Shown piece after piece: positions 8,957 through 18,151 of a DNA stretch of 41,117 nucleotides. Made by a program: the position numbers and the translations under genes. This DNA is from Candidatus Alistipes intestinigallinarum (GTDB lineage: Bacteria; Bacteroidota; Bacteroidia; Bacteroidales; Rikenellaceae): positions 1 to 41,117 of the forward strand of contig DXDA01000015.1 of assembly GCA_019115745.1 (NCBI GenBank), in the 5' to 3' direction. Within the stretch, counting starts at the first letter, position 1, and the number at the start of each line of letters is the position of its first letter. A model generated the notes under the pieces. The model was not told the DNA's origin, made no database searches, and was given only the letters and a program-made list of their open reading frames with translations.

Positions 8957-10288
8957 ATGAAAAACGTAAAAGTGGACATTTCGAAGGCGGGTGTCGAGAT
9001 TACCGCCGAGATGGAGGCCCGTGCACAGGCCGCCAATTCGTTGCTGCACTCGGGCAAGGGTGCGGGAAATGATTTCCTGGGCTGGGTTCGCCTTCCGTCG
9101 TCGATCACGGATTCGGAGATCGCGGCGATCACCGAGACGGCCGCAAAGTTGCGTGCGAAGGCCGATGTGGTGATCTGCATCGGAATCGGCGGGTCGTACC
9201 TGGGCGCCAAGGCGGTTCTGGAGGCGATGAGCAACCCGTTCCAGTTGCTGCACAAGGAGCAGCAGACCCCGACGGTCCTCTTTGCCGGTCAGAATATCTC
9301 GGAGGACTACACGGCCGAGCTGCTGGCAGCGACGAAGGAGCATTCGATCGCGGCGATCGTGATCTCGAAATCGGGCACGACGACCGAACCGGCCATCGCC
9401 TTCCGACTGATCAAGGCGGAGATCGAGAAGCGCTACGGCAAGCAGGAGGCTGCCGAACGGATCGTGGCCGTGACGGACAAGGCGCGCGGAGCGCTGAAGA
9501 CGCTGGCCACGCAGGAGGGTTACCCGACGTTCGTGATTCCGGACGATGTGGGCGGCCGCTATTCGGTGCTGACTCCGGTGGGTCTGCTGCCGCTGGCCGT
9601 AGCGGGTGTTGACATTGCCGCTCTGGTCCGTGGAGCGCAGGAGATGGAGCAGGCGACGGCCGAGGGGGTACCCTTCGCCGAGAACCCGTCGGCGATCTAC
9701 GCCACGGTGCGCAACGCGCTCTATGCTTCGGGCAAGAAGATCGAGATACTGGGCTCGTACGAACCCAAACTGCAGTATATCAACGAGTGGTGGAAACAGC
9801 TCTACGGCGAGAGCGAGGGCAAGCAGGGCAAGGGTATCTTCCCGGCCAGCGTGACGCTGACGGCCGACCTGCACTCGATGGGCCAGTACATCCAGGAGGG
9901 AGAGCGGACGCTGTTCGAAACGATCATTTCGGTGGCCCGTCCGGCCTCGAAGGTGGTTATCGAAGCCGATTCGGAAAACCTCGACGGTCTGAACTACCTG
10001 GCCGGGAAGCGGATTTCGGAGGTGAACCGCATGGCGGAACTGGGAGTCCAGTTGGCGCATGTGGACGGTGGAGTTCCCAACCTGCGGGTGGAGATTCCGG
10101 AGATCTCGGCCGAGGTGATCGGTTCGCTGCTCTACTTCTTCGAGAAGGCGTGTGGCATCAGCGGCTACCTGCTGGGTGTGAATCCGTTCGACCAGCCGGG
10201 CGTGGAGGCCTACAAGAAGAACATGTTCGCCCTGCTCGAGAAGCCGGGCTACGAGGAGGCCACCAAAGCGATCAAGGCGCGGCTGTAA
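8957..10288 (+). CDS. pgi: Glucose-6-phosphate isomerase
   Basis: Interconverts glucose-6-phosphate and fructose-6-phosphate in glycolysis and gluconeogenesis. The 443-residue protein is of the short bacterial type (E. coli Pgi is about 550). Visible signatures: [13 protein letters not shown] near residue 75, the phosphate-binding [14 protein letters not shown] near residue 138, [17 protein letters not shown] near residue 370, and the C-terminal [12 protein letters not shown] with the family lysine. Second gene of gpsA-pgi, ended by a strong terminator 28 bases after the stop. Confidence 0.96.
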   Translation: MKNVKVDISKAGVEITAEMEARAQAANSLLHSGKGAGNDFLGWVRLPSSITDSEIAAITETAAKLRAKADVVICIGIGGSYLGAKAVLEAMSNPFQLLHKEQQTPTVLFAGQNISEDYTAELLAATKEHSIAAIVISKSGTTTEPAIAFRLIKAEIEKRYGKQEAAERIVAVTDKARGALKTLATQEGYPTFVIPDDVGGRYSVLTPVGLLPLAVAGVDIAALVRGAQEMEQATAEGVPFAENPSAIYATVRNALYASGKKIEILGSYEPKLQYINEWWKQLYGESEGKQGKGIFPASVTLTADLHSMGQYIQEGERTLFETIISVARPASKVVIEADSENLDGLNYLAGKRISEVNRMAELGVQLAHVDGGVPNLRVEIPEISAEVIGSLLYFFEKACGISGYLLGVNPFDQPGVEAYKKNMFALLEKPGYEEATKAIKARL

Positions 10289-10315
10289 TTGCTGCGGCCT
10301 TGGCACCGGAGATTG

Positions 10316-10350
10316 AAAAAGGCTGTTCCCCACAAGGGAACAGCCTTTTT
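10316..10350 (+). terminator. Intrinsic terminator after pgi (bidirectional)
   Basis: A 10-bp perfect GC-containing stem (10321-10330 with 10336-10345) flanked by A5 and T5, loop of 5 bases. It can also end transcription of the convergent lipoprotein gene at 10495. Confidence 0.9.
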
Positions 10351-10353
10351 CTT

Positions 10354-10461
10354 GGCAACCGGTTGAAGAGATGGCCCGGCCGGAATCTCTTTTTGTCCGT
10401 ATTCACACACTCTCTTCTGCACACATTTCCGTCTGACCGATGTCTCCGGCCGGGCCTTGCC
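10354..10461. repeat. Spaced inverted repeat between pgi and the lipoprotein gene
   Basis: GGCCCGGCCGGA (10373-10384) is perfectly complementary to TCCGGCCGGGCC (10445-10456), 60 bases apart. Outside it, GGCAA (10354-10358) can pair with TTGCC (10457-10461). A local AGAGAT/ATCTCT pair (10367-10372, 10385-10390) followed by a T run could act as a second terminator. Function unknown; no coding frame is convincing in 10351-10494. Confidence 0.45.
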
Positions 10462-10494
10462 TAAGAGAACGTATTCGCCTCTTCGGGTTGAAAA

Positions 10495-11085
10495 TTATTG
10501 CTTTTTCGCCGTGAATTCCAACGTGTTGATCAGATCAAAAGGTTCGCCGGCCTCCTCGCCCTCGCCCAACTGGCACTTTGTGGTCTTGAACGTAAAGCGG
10601 ATTGCCCCCTCTTTCGTGTAACTGAGCGGTTCGGGAGAGTCGATCGTGATCAGGACAACCATGATCCCGCTCAAATCGATCCGCAGTTGAGGCGTTGTCA
10701 GAGCCGCCGTGAGTTGCGACTCGTCGGCCGTCGGGGTGCCGATCGTGGCGTCGTAACTGATCGTGCCCAGCAGAGGGAGCAGCGTGGCGGCTTCCTCTTC
10801 GCCGATCAGGGCCTTGACCAGCTCGGCGGCGGGGAATTCGGGAAAGTGCACGGTCCCCTCGTCGGTGACCTCGAATGTCACGGCAATGCCGGTCTGGGGT
10901 TGCGGGTCGGGGTTCAGGTCGCTCGGCGAAGCCAAGAAGTCGAACGTCCCCGTATAGCTGCCCGTCAGCTCCCCGAGCGAGAGTTGCTGTCCCGGGTTTT
11001 CCTTGTCGTCGTTGTCGCAGGCCACCGATGCCAGCGTCAGGCAGGCGAGCGCTGCGGCCGCCAACTTGTTCTTGAAGTTTTGCAT
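10495..11085 (-). CDS. Small lipoprotein of unknown function
   Basis: Predicted outer-envelope lipoprotein of about 196 residues: short basic start, hydrophobic stretch and lipobox ending ASVAC with the acylated cysteine at residue 23. After it comes an Asn/Asp-rich linker, then a beta-rich globular part with GELTGSYTGTFDF, resembling the small lipocalin/DUF4840-like lipoproteins of Bacteroidales (resemblance judged by eye). I chose ATG 11085; ATG 11094 is equally possible. A start at 11124 would overlap the -7 box and is excluded. It has its own promoter with both boxes. Role cannot be deduced. Confidence 0.75.
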   Translation of the reverse strand: MQNFKNKLAAAALACLTLASVACDNDDKENPGQQLSLGELTGSYTGTFDFLASPSDLNPDPQPQTGIAVTFEVTDEGTVHFPEFPAAELVKALIGEEEAATLLPLLGTISYDATIGTPTADESQLTAALTTPQLRIDLSGIMVVLITIDSPEPLSYTKEGAIRFTFKTTKCQLGEGEEAGEPFDLINTLEFTAKKQ

Positions 11086-11121
11086 TTGTATCATCTTCGT
11101 GTTGTTTGGTTTGACTGCGGG

Positions 11122-11153
11122 CAAAGATAGACGCCGCCTGTATTTGCGTCAAA
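11122..11153 (-). promoter_or_regulatory. Complete Bacteroidota promoter of the lipoprotein gene
   Basis: -33 box TTTG (11150-11153) and -7 box TATCTTTG (11122-11129) with a 20-base spacer, all on the minus strand. It predicts a transcription start near 11116 and a leader of about 20-30 bases, which decides against the longest possible start codon. Confidence 0.8.
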
Positions 11154-11248
11154 TAAATTCAACCGACCCCTCGGTTTTGATCATGAATTCCCGGTTTTTT
11201 CCGGTGGGGTATTTTGCGGATCCGCTCCACGGAGGGGTAGATCCTGTG

Positions 11249-11280
11249 AAAAAAAGGGCTGTCCGATGTCGGACAGCCCT
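11249..11280 (-). terminator. Intrinsic terminator of gdhA
   Basis: Stem of nine GC-rich pairs (11256-11264 with 11271-11279), six-base loop, followed on the minus strand by a run of T (plus-strand A7 at 11249-11255). Lies 24 bases after the gdhA stop. Confidence 0.85.
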
Positions 11281-11303
11281 TGTCTGTTGCGATGAGGAGC
11301 GGC

Positions 11304-12641
11304 TTAGAGGATTCCCTGCTCGACCATCGACTTGGCAACCTTCATGAAGCCGGCGATGTTGGCGCCCTTCATGTAGTTGATGTATCCGTCGGCCTCGGTG
11401 CCGTACTCCAGGCAGGCGTGGTGGATCGACGACATGATCTGGTGCAGTTTGGCATCGACCTCTTCGGCCGTCCAGTTGAGTTTCTGGGCGTTCTGGGTCA
11501 TTTCGAGTCCCGAGGTGGCCACGCCGCCGGCATTCACGGCCTTGCCGGGTCCGTAGGGGATCTTGGCGGCGATGAAGGCGTCGATGGCTTCGGGGCGGCA
11601 GCCCATGTTCGAAACCTCGGCCACGATCTTCACGCCGTTGGCCAACAACTTCTTGGCATCCTCGCCGTCGAGCTCGTTCTGCGTGGCGCACGGCATGGCG
11701 ATGTCGACCTTGACCTCCCAGGGCTTGCGGCCGGGGAAGAACTTCGCATTGGGGAACTTCTTGACGTAGGGCTCCACGACGTCGTTGTTCGAGGCGCGGA
11801 GTTCGAGCATGTAGGCGATCTTTTCGGCATTGAGGCCCTCTTCGTCATAGACGTATCCGTCGGGACCGGAGAGCGTGACGACCTTGGCGCCGAGTTCCGT
11901 AGCCTTGGTCGCGGCGCCCCAGGCGACGTTTCCGAATCCGGAGATGGCGATGGTCTGGCCCTTGATGTCCATGCCGGCCTTTTCGAGCATCTGGCGCAGG
12001 AAGTAGACGGCGCCGAAACCGGTGGCTTCGGGCCGGATCAGCGAACCGCCGTAGGTCATGCCCTTTCCGGTCAGGACGCCGGTATTCTCCAGGGCGAGTT
12101 TGCGGTACATGCCGTAGAGATACCCGATTTCGCGGCCTCCGACGCCGATATCACCGGCCGGGACGTCGGTTTCGGGACCGATATGGCGCCAGAGTTCGGT
12201 CATGAAGGCCTGGCAGAAGCGCATCACCTCGCGGTCGGACTTGCCTTTGGGGTTGAAGTCCGAGCCGCCCTTGGCGCCGCCCATCGGGAGCGTCGTGAGG
12301 GCGTTCTTGAAGATCTGCTCGAATCCGAGGAACTTGAGGATCGAGAGGTTGACCGAGGGGTGGAAACGCAGACCGCCCTTGTAGGGCCCGATGGCGTTGT
12401 TGAACTGGACGCGGTAGCCGATGTTGGTCTGTACTTCGCCCTTGTCGTCTACCCATACGACTTTGAACGTAAAGATGCGGTCGGGTTCGACGATCCGTTC
12501 CGCGATTCGGTTGGCCTCGAATTCGGGGTGCTGGTTGTAGGCGCCTTCGACGGTCATCAGCACTTCGCGCACGGCCTGGAGGTATTCGCTCTCACCGGGG
12601 TGCTTGCGTTCGAGGTCGGTCATGATTTTGTTAACGTTCAT
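11304..12641 (-). CDS. gdhA: NADP-type glutamate dehydrogenase
   Basis: Hexameric enzyme that converts 2-oxoglutarate, ammonia and NADPH to glutamate. The 445-residue protein has the usual length. Visible are the substrate region YRVQFNNAIGPYKGGLRFHP (77-95), the catalytic-lysine motif PMGGAKGGSDF (119-129), the PAGDIGVGGREIG stretch, and the dinucleotide-binding GFGNVAWGA near residue 236. Length and motifs match the class I hexameric type rather than the long NAD-type enzymes. Single-gene unit with its own -7 box and terminator. Confidence 0.97.
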   Translation of the reverse strand: MNVNKIMTDLERKHPGESEYLQAVREVLMTVEGAYNQHPEFEANRIAERIVEPDRIFTFKVVWVDDKGEVQTNIGYRVQFNNAIGPYKGGLRFHPSVNLSILKFLGFEQIFKNALTTLPMGGAKGGSDFNPKGKSDREVMRFCQAFMTELWRHIGPETDVPAGDIGVGGREIGYLYGMYRKLALENTGVLTGKGMTYGGSLIRPEATGFGAVYFLRQMLEKAGMDIKGQTIAISGFGNVAWGAATKATELGAKVVTLSGPDGYVYDEEGLNAEKIAYMLELRASNNDVVEPYVKKFPNAKFFPGRKPWEVKVDIAMPCATQNELDGEDAKKLLANGVKIVAEVSNMGCRPEAIDAFIAAKIPYGPGKAVNAGGVATSGLEMTQNAQKLNWTAEEVDAKLHQIMSSIHHACLEYGTEADGYINYMKGANIAGFMKVAKSMVEQGIL

Positions 12642-12677
12642 AGCACAGAAGTTTTTAGGTTTGGTGTTCTTTTGTTA

Positions 12678-12685
12678 CAAATATA
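12678..12685 (-). promoter_or_regulatory. Promoter -7 box of gdhA
   Basis: TATATTTG on the minus strand, 36 bases before the gdhA start codon, inside an AT-rich block (12660-12736) that contrasts with the surrounding coding DNA. No clear -33 box. Confidence 0.6.
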
Positions 12686-12737
12686 ACAATATTTATTATA
12701 GATTGTAACTTCTTTTGGGAAATTTTTGGAAAATTTT

Positions 12738-15719
12738 TCATTCTTCGGGATTTTCCCGAATCATACCCTTGTTTGAGCGGCCGTCTACGCAGACCCAGAG
12801 CGGCCGATCGAAGCGCACCTGCCGCAAAAAGGTTCCGTCGTAATGGGCGGGCATGGCGTCGAGGCGCTCTTCGCGGAAGATTCCGTCGCCACGGAAGGGG
12901 CTGATGGTCAGATAGCCGACTCCGAGCGAGGTGACGTTCTGGAAGAAGTGGGTTCCTTGGGAGGGTTCGACCTCGAACTTTTCGATGCCGCACTCGACGA
13001 TGACCTTCGCCTCGGAGATGTGGTTCCACTTGACGGGCACGCCGAGGAAGGGATCGGAGGAGCCCCAGCGCCCGGGGCCCACGAGGATGTACGAACGCCC
13101 TTCGTCGCGCATCCGGTTGTTGAGGGTGAGGAGTTCCGCGGCGATCTTTTCGGTGGAGAGCGAGTCGAAGGCGTCGTTCTTGACGTAGATGATGTCCGCG
13201 AGGTCGGCCATCATGCCGATTCCGAGGGCCTGTTCGCCGTAGATCAGGGCGCGGTCGGGGTCTTCGGCCGACCAGTCGATGGCGCGGTTGTCCTGGTTGT
13301 CGATGATGGGGCGGATCTGGAGGAGGTTGAAGATCTGCTGCTGCCCGGGCAGGACGTCCATGTTGACGGCGAACTCCACCTCGACGGGACAGCGCATCTC
13401 CTCGGCGCCCATGCGGAGGATGTCTGAAATGATCTCGGCAAGCGGGAAGGTGTTGTACTTCAAAATGTTGTTGAAGGTGATGACCTTCCGCCCGCGGTCG
13501 AAGGGGCTGTCGGAGATGCGCTCGTTCTCGCGGTCCCAGACCGAGCAGACGAACTTCGAATTGCGGAAATCGGCGATTTCGCGCAGCGAGAGGCGGCGGA
13601 GGTTTACGGCGTCGTCGATCGAGGTGCGGAACTCCTCGGGCCGGAGGCTCAGGGCGAGGACCTCGGTCTGGGTGTCGCTCAGGGCCAGCTCGGGGGTTGA
13701 GGTCTGGAGGACCTTCTGCGGGTAGCGGGGCGAGAAGCGGAGGGTGCGTCCTCCGTCGACGACGAGCTTTCCGAGTCCCATGGCGACGTTGCAGACTCCG
13801 TCGGCGGCCTGTTCGTCACCGATGGGGTAGTAGTTGATCGAGCGGGCGACTCCGGAGCAGGTGGGGAACCAGAGTCCGTTCTGCTCCGTACCGCAGACCT
13901 CCTGGATGATGACGGCCATCTTCTCCTCGGAGATGAGGTTCTGCGAGGAGGTGATGTAGGCCCTCGACGCGGCGAAGTAGACCGAGGCGTAGACGCTCTT
14001 GACGGCGCGCAGGAGCAGGCGCAGCATCTGATCCTCGTTGTCGGTGTAGGGGATCATGTAGGTGGAGTAGATCCCGGCGAAGGGCTGGTAGTGGGAGTCT
14101 TCGAGTTTCGAGGAGGAACGCACGGCCAGCGGAGTGCGGACGGTCCGGATGTAGGCCTTGAGCTCCTCCTGGAGCCGTTGCGGGACGGTCGAGGTGACGA
14201 ACTCCGAGAGAATCTCCTCGTCGGAGAACTCCTGGGAGATGATGTACTGGAGGCCGTTGCGGCGGATAAACTCGTCGAAATACTCCGTGGCGATGACCAC
14301 CGAGCGGGGGATCATGATGCGGACGTTCTCGTGCTTGTCGTACTGGCGGTGCTTCATGAGCATGGAGTTCATGAAGGCCAGACCGCGGGCCTTTCCGCCG
14401 AGCGAACCCTCGCCGATGCGGGCGAAGGCCACGGCATCGGAGTAGGTTTCGGGGTCGAAGCGTGCGACGACACCCTGTCCGAGCAGCGTGCGGTAGTCGC
14501 GGATGAGGTTCACGAGGACGCGGCGGTGCTCCTCGACCGACGAGAAGTGGCTCTTGTTGTACTGCCGGATCGAGGCGGCCAGCGGGAAGAGTCCGCGCGA
14601 GTACAACCACTTGGAGAGGTGGTTCTGCGAGGTATGGTATTCGAAGGCCTCGTCGGGGATCGTGGCGATCATCTGCTGCATCTGGGTGAGGTCCTTGGCG
14701 CGTCCGATTTCGGCCCCGGTTTCGGGGTCCTTGAAGATGAAGTCTCCGAATGCGAACTCCTTGGCGATGTATTCGCTCAGTTGGGAGAGGAGCGTTTTGG
14801 AGTTCTTGGCGATGAATCCGGCGCCGAGTTCGCGGGCCTGCTCGCGGAAGGAGGTCTGGGAGGACTGCAGCAGGACGGGCATCAGGGGGTTGTCCTGCTT
14901 GATGCGCCGGCAGAGGTCGATGCCGGCATCGAGTTTTTCGGTATCGGAGGGGTCGTTGCGGTGGAGGACGAACCCCACGTCGGAGATCACGCCGAGGAGA
15001 TTCTTGCGGTAACGGTCGTAGAGTTCCGTAGCCTCGTCGTAGCTGCGGGCCAGCAGGATCTTGGGCCGGGCGCGTTTGCGGAGGACCTGCTGCTGCTCGT
15101 TGAAGGCGTCCTTGAGGAATTCGGTGTTCTGCAGGAGGATCAGCTTGTAGAGTTCGGGCAGGTAGGTCGAGTAGAAGCGGATGGAGTCTTCGACCAGGAG
15201 GATGGCCTGCACGCCCCCTTCGAGAATGTCCTCGTCGGCATTCATCTTGTCCTCGATGAGCTTGATGATACCGATGATCAGGTCCGTATTGCCGTGCCAG
15301 GAGAAGATGTAGTCGAGCCCCGAATGGTCCTGCTCCTCGATGCGGCGGTAGATGTCCTTGGAGAAGGAGGTGAGCAGCGCGACGGGGATGTTGGGGTGTC
15401 GCTCCTTGACGATGCGTGCGAAAGCGAAGACATCGGGCTCCCCGACGTTGTACATCGTGAGGATGAAGTCGTAGGAGTCGTCTTCGCGCAGGGCGTCGAG
15501 CGCCTCGGCCGTGGAGCTTACGCGGGTGAGCGACGGGGGATTCGACATGTTGAGGTCGATATACTCCTGGTTGATCTGCGATTCGATGTGTCCGTCCTCT
15601 TCGAGAATGTATCCGTCGTAGCTGCAGCAGACGAGCAGGATCTTGTGGATCCGGTATTTCATGAATCGGTAGGGGAGTTTGCTCCCGTCGGGCATGTACT
15701 GTTCGAGGCTTTTGTTCAT
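12738..15719 (-). CDS. Tandem receiver domains fused to a PEP-synthase-type ATP-binding domain
   Basis: A 993-residue protein often labelled PEP synthase, but its layout differs. Residues about 25-160 form a receiver-like fold in which the expected phospho-acceptor is not Asp (around D84-FILTM). Residues about 171-315 look like a true receiver: VEDS (176-179), SDVG with D247, Ser286/287 and K305. Residues about 435-760 match the ATP-grasp N-domain of pyruvate phosphate dikinase (GGKARGL at 441-447, RSSSKLEDS at 534-542, closing LQIRP). The rest (about 770-993) carries GPGRWGSSDP and EPSQGTHFFQN, a conserved region I cannot name. No phosphohistidine TSG-H-A swivel domain or PEP/pyruvate TIM barrel is present, so the classical reaction is unlikely. 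Probably a phospho-signal-controlled ATP-dependent enzyme or kinase. Confidence 0.85.
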   Translation of the reverse strand: MNKSLEQYMPDGSKLPYRFMKYRIHKILLVCCSYDGYILEEDGHIESQINQEYIDLNMSNPPSLTRVSSTAEALDALREDDSYDFILTMYNVGEPDVFAFARIVKERHPNIPVALLTSFSKDIYRRIEEQDHSGLDYIFSWHGNTDLIIGIIKLIEDKMNADEDILEGGVQAILLVEDSIRFYSTYLPELYKLILLQNTEFLKDAFNEQQQVLRKRARPKILLARSYDEATELYDRYRKNLLGVISDVGFVLHRNDPSDTEKLDAGIDLCRRIKQDNPLMPVLLQSSQTSFREQARELGAGFIAKNSKTLLSQLSEYIAKEFAFGDFIFKDPETGAEIGRAKDLTQMQQMIATIPDEAFEYHTSQNHLSKWLYSRGLFPLAASIRQYNKSHFSSVEEHRRVLVNLIRDYRTLLGQGVVARFDPETYSDAVAFARIGEGSLGGKARGLAFMNSMLMKHRQYDKHENVRIMIPRSVVIATEYFDEFIRRNGLQYIISQEFSDEEILSEFVTSTVPQRLQEELKAYIRTVRTPLAVRSSSKLEDSHYQPFAGIYSTYMIPYTDNEDQMLRLLLRAVKSVYASVYFAASRAYITSSQNLISEEKMAVIIQEVCGTEQNGLWFPTCSGVARSINYYPIGDEQAADGVCNVAMGLGKLVVDGGRTLRFSPRYPQKVLQTSTPELALSDTQTEVLALSLRPEEFRTSIDDAVNLRRLSLREIADFRNSKFVCSVWDRENERISDSPFDRGRKVITFNNILKYNTFPLAEIISDILRMGAEEMRCPVEVEFAVNMDVLPGQQQIFNLLQIRPIIDNQDNRAIDWSAEDPDRALIYGEQALGIGMMADLADIIYVKNDAFDSLSTEKIAAELLTLNNRMRDEGRSYILVGPGRWGSSDPFLGVPVKWNHISEAKVIVECGIEKFEVEPSQGTHFFQNVTSLGVGYLTISPFRGDGIFREERLDAMPAHYDGTFLRQVRFDRPLWVCVDGRSNKGMIRENPEE

Positions 15720-15744
15720 TCGGATACGAAATTTGAAGTATGAA

Positions 15745-15752
15745 CAAAAATA
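15745..15752 (-). promoter_or_regulatory. Promoter -7 box of the receiver/PEP-synthase-like gene
   Basis: TATTTTTG on the minus strand, 26 bases before the start codon, back-to-back with the divergent -7 box at 15766-15773. Confidence 0.5.
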
Positions 15753-15765
15753 AGGAAAAAATTGT

Positions 15766-15773
15766 TACCTTTG
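15766..15773 (+). promoter_or_regulatory. Promoter -7 box of the acetyltransferase-gcvT operon
   Basis: TACCTTTG, 34 bases before the chosen ATG at 15807. A TTG start at 15762 would lie upstream of this box and is therefore not used. Confidence 0.6.
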
Positions 15774-15806
15774 AACGTCGTAAACATTGAAAATGATCAT
15801 CGAATC

Positions 15807-17012
15807 ATGAATCAGGAAAAATATACGTTGCAAGAGGTCACCACGCCGGCCGTGGAGCGGGAGTGGCTGAACCTGCCGAAACGGATCTACAAGGGCAACC
15901 GGAACTGGGTCTGCCCGCTGGATCAGGATGTGCTGGAGGTCTTCGATCCGGCCCGGAACGAGCTTTTCACCGACGGCGAAGCGATCCGCTGGGTGGTCCG
16001 GGATGCTTCGGGCGAGGTCGTGGGCCGCATTGCGGCCTTCTACAACCGCGAAAAGGCCGCCATCGAGGAGCAGCCGACGGGCGGCTGCGGCTTCTTCGAG
16101 TCGATCGAGGACCAGACGGTTGCCAACATGCTCTTCGATGCCGCACGGATGTGGCTGGCGAGCCGGGGCATGGAGGCGATGGACGGCCCGATCAACTTCG
16201 GGCAGCGGCGCGACTGGTGGGGCCTTCTGGTCGAGGGCTACGAGTTCCAGCCGCTCTACAAGAACCCCTACAACCCGCCCTACTATAAGGAGCTGTTCGA
16301 AAACTACGGCTTCCAGAACTACTTCAACCAGCACAGTTTCATCTGGAGGGTGAACAATTCGGAGGCCAACAAGCAGATCTTCGCGCGAGCCGAACGGCTC
16401 TATACGGTTCCGGGCTACCGCGTCGAGAATATCGACATGAAGAATCTGGAGGAGGCCGCCGAGAGCTTCCGGGTGATCTATAACAAGGCGTGGGCCTTGT
16501 TCTCGGGCGTGCGTCCGATGTCGCAGGAGGAGGCGCTGGAGATGGTCCGGGAGATGAAGCCGATCATCGACCCGAACATCATCTTCTTCGCCTATTTCAA
16601 CGACGAGCCGATCGGCTTCTTCATCACGGTCCCGGACCTGAACCGCCTGATCGGGAAGTTCCACGGGAAGTTCGGGCTGTGGCAGAAGCTGCGGCTGATG
16701 TGGGACCTGAAGGTGCGCAAGTCGTGCGACCGGATCTTCGGCATCATCTTCGGCATCACGCCGGAGTTCCACGGCAAGGGCGTGGAGTCGGCGATCATGG
16801 TGAAGTACTACGAGTTCCTGGAGCTGACGAAGAATCCCTACAAGACGATGGAGCTGGCGTGGATCGGGGACTTCAACCCGGTGATGAACCGGATGATCGA
16901 GACCTACGTCTGCGCGACGCGCCACAAGGTGCACACGACCTACCGCTACCTGTTCGACCGTACGAAGGAGTTCCACCGCTGCCCGCGTCTGGGCGTGAAA
17001 CGCCGTGAGTAA
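15807..17012 (+). CDS. GNAT-like acetyltransferase family protein, substrate unknown
   Basis: A 401-residue cytosolic protein of a family common in Bacteroidota and annotated as N-acetyltransferase or hypothetical. The N-terminal half contains RIYKGNRNWVCPLDQDV and MDGPINFGQRRDWWGLLVEGY; the C-terminal half holds the GNAT-like strand PNIIFFAYFNDEPIGFFITVPDL (near 268-290) and an acetyl-CoA loop candidate GITPEFHGKGVESAIM (near 327-342). The substrate is not deducible. Start ATG 15807 (MNQEKYTL). First gene of a three-gene unit, 15 bases before gcvT. Confidence 0.75.
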   Translation: MNQEKYTLQEVTTPAVEREWLNLPKRIYKGNRNWVCPLDQDVLEVFDPARNELFTDGEAIRWVVRDASGEVVGRIAAFYNREKAAIEEQPTGGCGFFESIEDQTVANMLFDAARMWLASRGMEAMDGPINFGQRRDWWGLLVEGYEFQPLYKNPYNPPYYKELFENYGFQNYFNQHSFIWRVNNSEANKQIFARAERLYTVPGYRVENIDMKNLEEAAESFRVIYNKAWALFSGVRPMSQEEALEMVREMKPIIDPNIIFFAYFNDEPIGFFITVPDLNRLIGKFHGKFGLWQKLRLMWDLKVRKSCDRIFGIIFGITPEFHGKGVESAIMVKYYEFLELTKNPYKTMELAWIGDFNPVMNRMIETYVCATRHKVHTTYRYLFDRTKEFHRCPRLGVKRRE

Positions 17013-17027
17013 AACCAAACCACCTAT

Positions 17028-18131
17028 ATGAAAACCACCGTATTTACCGATTATCACATTGCCGCGGGAGCCAAGATGGCCGAATTCGCGGGTTACAACA
17101 TGCCCATCGAGTTCACGGGCATCACCGACGAACACATGACCGTGCGCCAGGGTGCCGGGGTCTTCGACGTGAGCCACATGGGCGAGATCTGGGTCAAGGG
17201 CCCGAAGGCCGAGGCGCTGCTGCAGCGCATCACGACGAACGACGTCGCGAAACTCTACGACGGAAAGGTGCAGTATTCGTGTATGCCGAACAGCCGCGGG
17301 GGGATCGTGGACGACATCCTGGTCTACCGGATCGACGCCGAGACCTACATGCTGTGCGTCAACGCCGCGAACATCGACAAGGACTGGGCGCATATCTGCG
17401 CCGTGGGCCGCGAGGAGTTCGGCATGGAGGCTGGCCCGGGCAAGGAGCTCTACAACGCTTCGGACGAGATCTGCCAGCTGGCCGTACAAGGACCGCTGGC
17501 GATGAAGATCGTGCAGAAGATGTGCGCGGAGCCGGTCGAGGAGATGGAGTACTATACCTTTAAGAAGATGGAGGTGGCCGGCTGTCGGGCGATCCTCTCG
17601 ATCACGGGCTATACGGGCGCCGGGGGGTGCGAGATCTACGTGGCCAACGAGGACGGCGCGAAGCTCTGGAAGGCGCTCTGGGAGGCCGGAGCCGAATACG
17701 GGCTGAAGAACATCGGACTCGGGGCTCGTGACACGCTGCGTCTGGAGAAGGGCTTCTGCCTCTACGGCAACGACATCGACGACACGACCTCGCCGCTGGA
17801 GGCGGGCCTGGGGTGGATCACGAAGTTCGCCGAAGGGAAGAATTTCATCGACCGGGAACTGCTGGAGCGGCAGAAGGCCGAAGGGGTGACGCGTAAGCTC
17901 GTCGGGCTGAAGATGGTCGAGCGGGGCATTCCGCGCCACGGCTACAGGCTGGCGGCTGCGGACGGCCGGGAGATCGGCCACGTGACCTCGGGCACGATGT
18001 CCCCGTGCCTGAAGGTGGGTGTGGCGCTGGGCTACGTCGAGACGGCTTACGCAAAACCCGGTACGGAGGTTGCGGTCATCATCCGCGAGAAGCCCGTGAA
18101 GGCCGAAGTGGTCAAGATACCTTTTGTCTAA
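17028..18131 (+). CDS. gcvT: Glycine cleavage system T protein (aminomethyltransferase)
   Basis: Transfers the methylene group from the aminomethyl-lipoyl H protein to tetrahydrofolate, releasing ammonia. The 367-residue product has normal length and family motifs: the N-terminal [34 protein letters not shown] with the folate-contacting aspartate, the [13 protein letters not shown] stretch, [20 protein letters not shown], and the C-terminal [12 protein letters not shown]. The gcvH and gcvP partners are not in the window, so it is encoded apart from them. It lies between the acetyltransferase and the DHOD-like gene with short gaps (15 and 20 bases). Confidence 0.96.
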   Translation: MKTTVFTDYHIAAGAKMAEFAGYNMPIEFTGITDEHMTVRQGAGVFDVSHMGEIWVKGPKAEALLQRITTNDVAKLYDGKVQYSCMPNSRGGIVDDILVYRIDAETYMLCVNAANIDKDWAHICAVGREEFGMEAGPGKELYNASDEICQLAVQGPLAMKIVQKMCAEPVEEMEYYTFKKMEVAGCRAILSITGYTGAGGCEIYVANEDGAKLWKALWEAGAEYGLKNIGLGARDTLRLEKGFCLYGNDIDDTTSPLEAGLGWITKFAEGKNFIDRELLERQKAEGVTRKLVGLKMVERGIPRHGYRLAAADGREIGHVTSGTMSPCLKVGVALGYVETAYAKPGTEVAVIIREKPVKAEVVKIPFV

Positions 18132-18151
18132 CGAACCAAATACGGAAAATC

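Noticed and set aside
14091..15743. 550-residue plus-strand frame opposite the receiver/PEP-synthase-like gene
   Set aside because: Antisense shadow; the coding strand has recognisable receiver and ATP-grasp motifs.
15765..17981. 738-residue minus-strand frame opposite the acetyltransferase and gcvT
   Set aside because: Translation is rich in Arg/His/Leu/Asp without domains and covers two genuine plus-strand genes.
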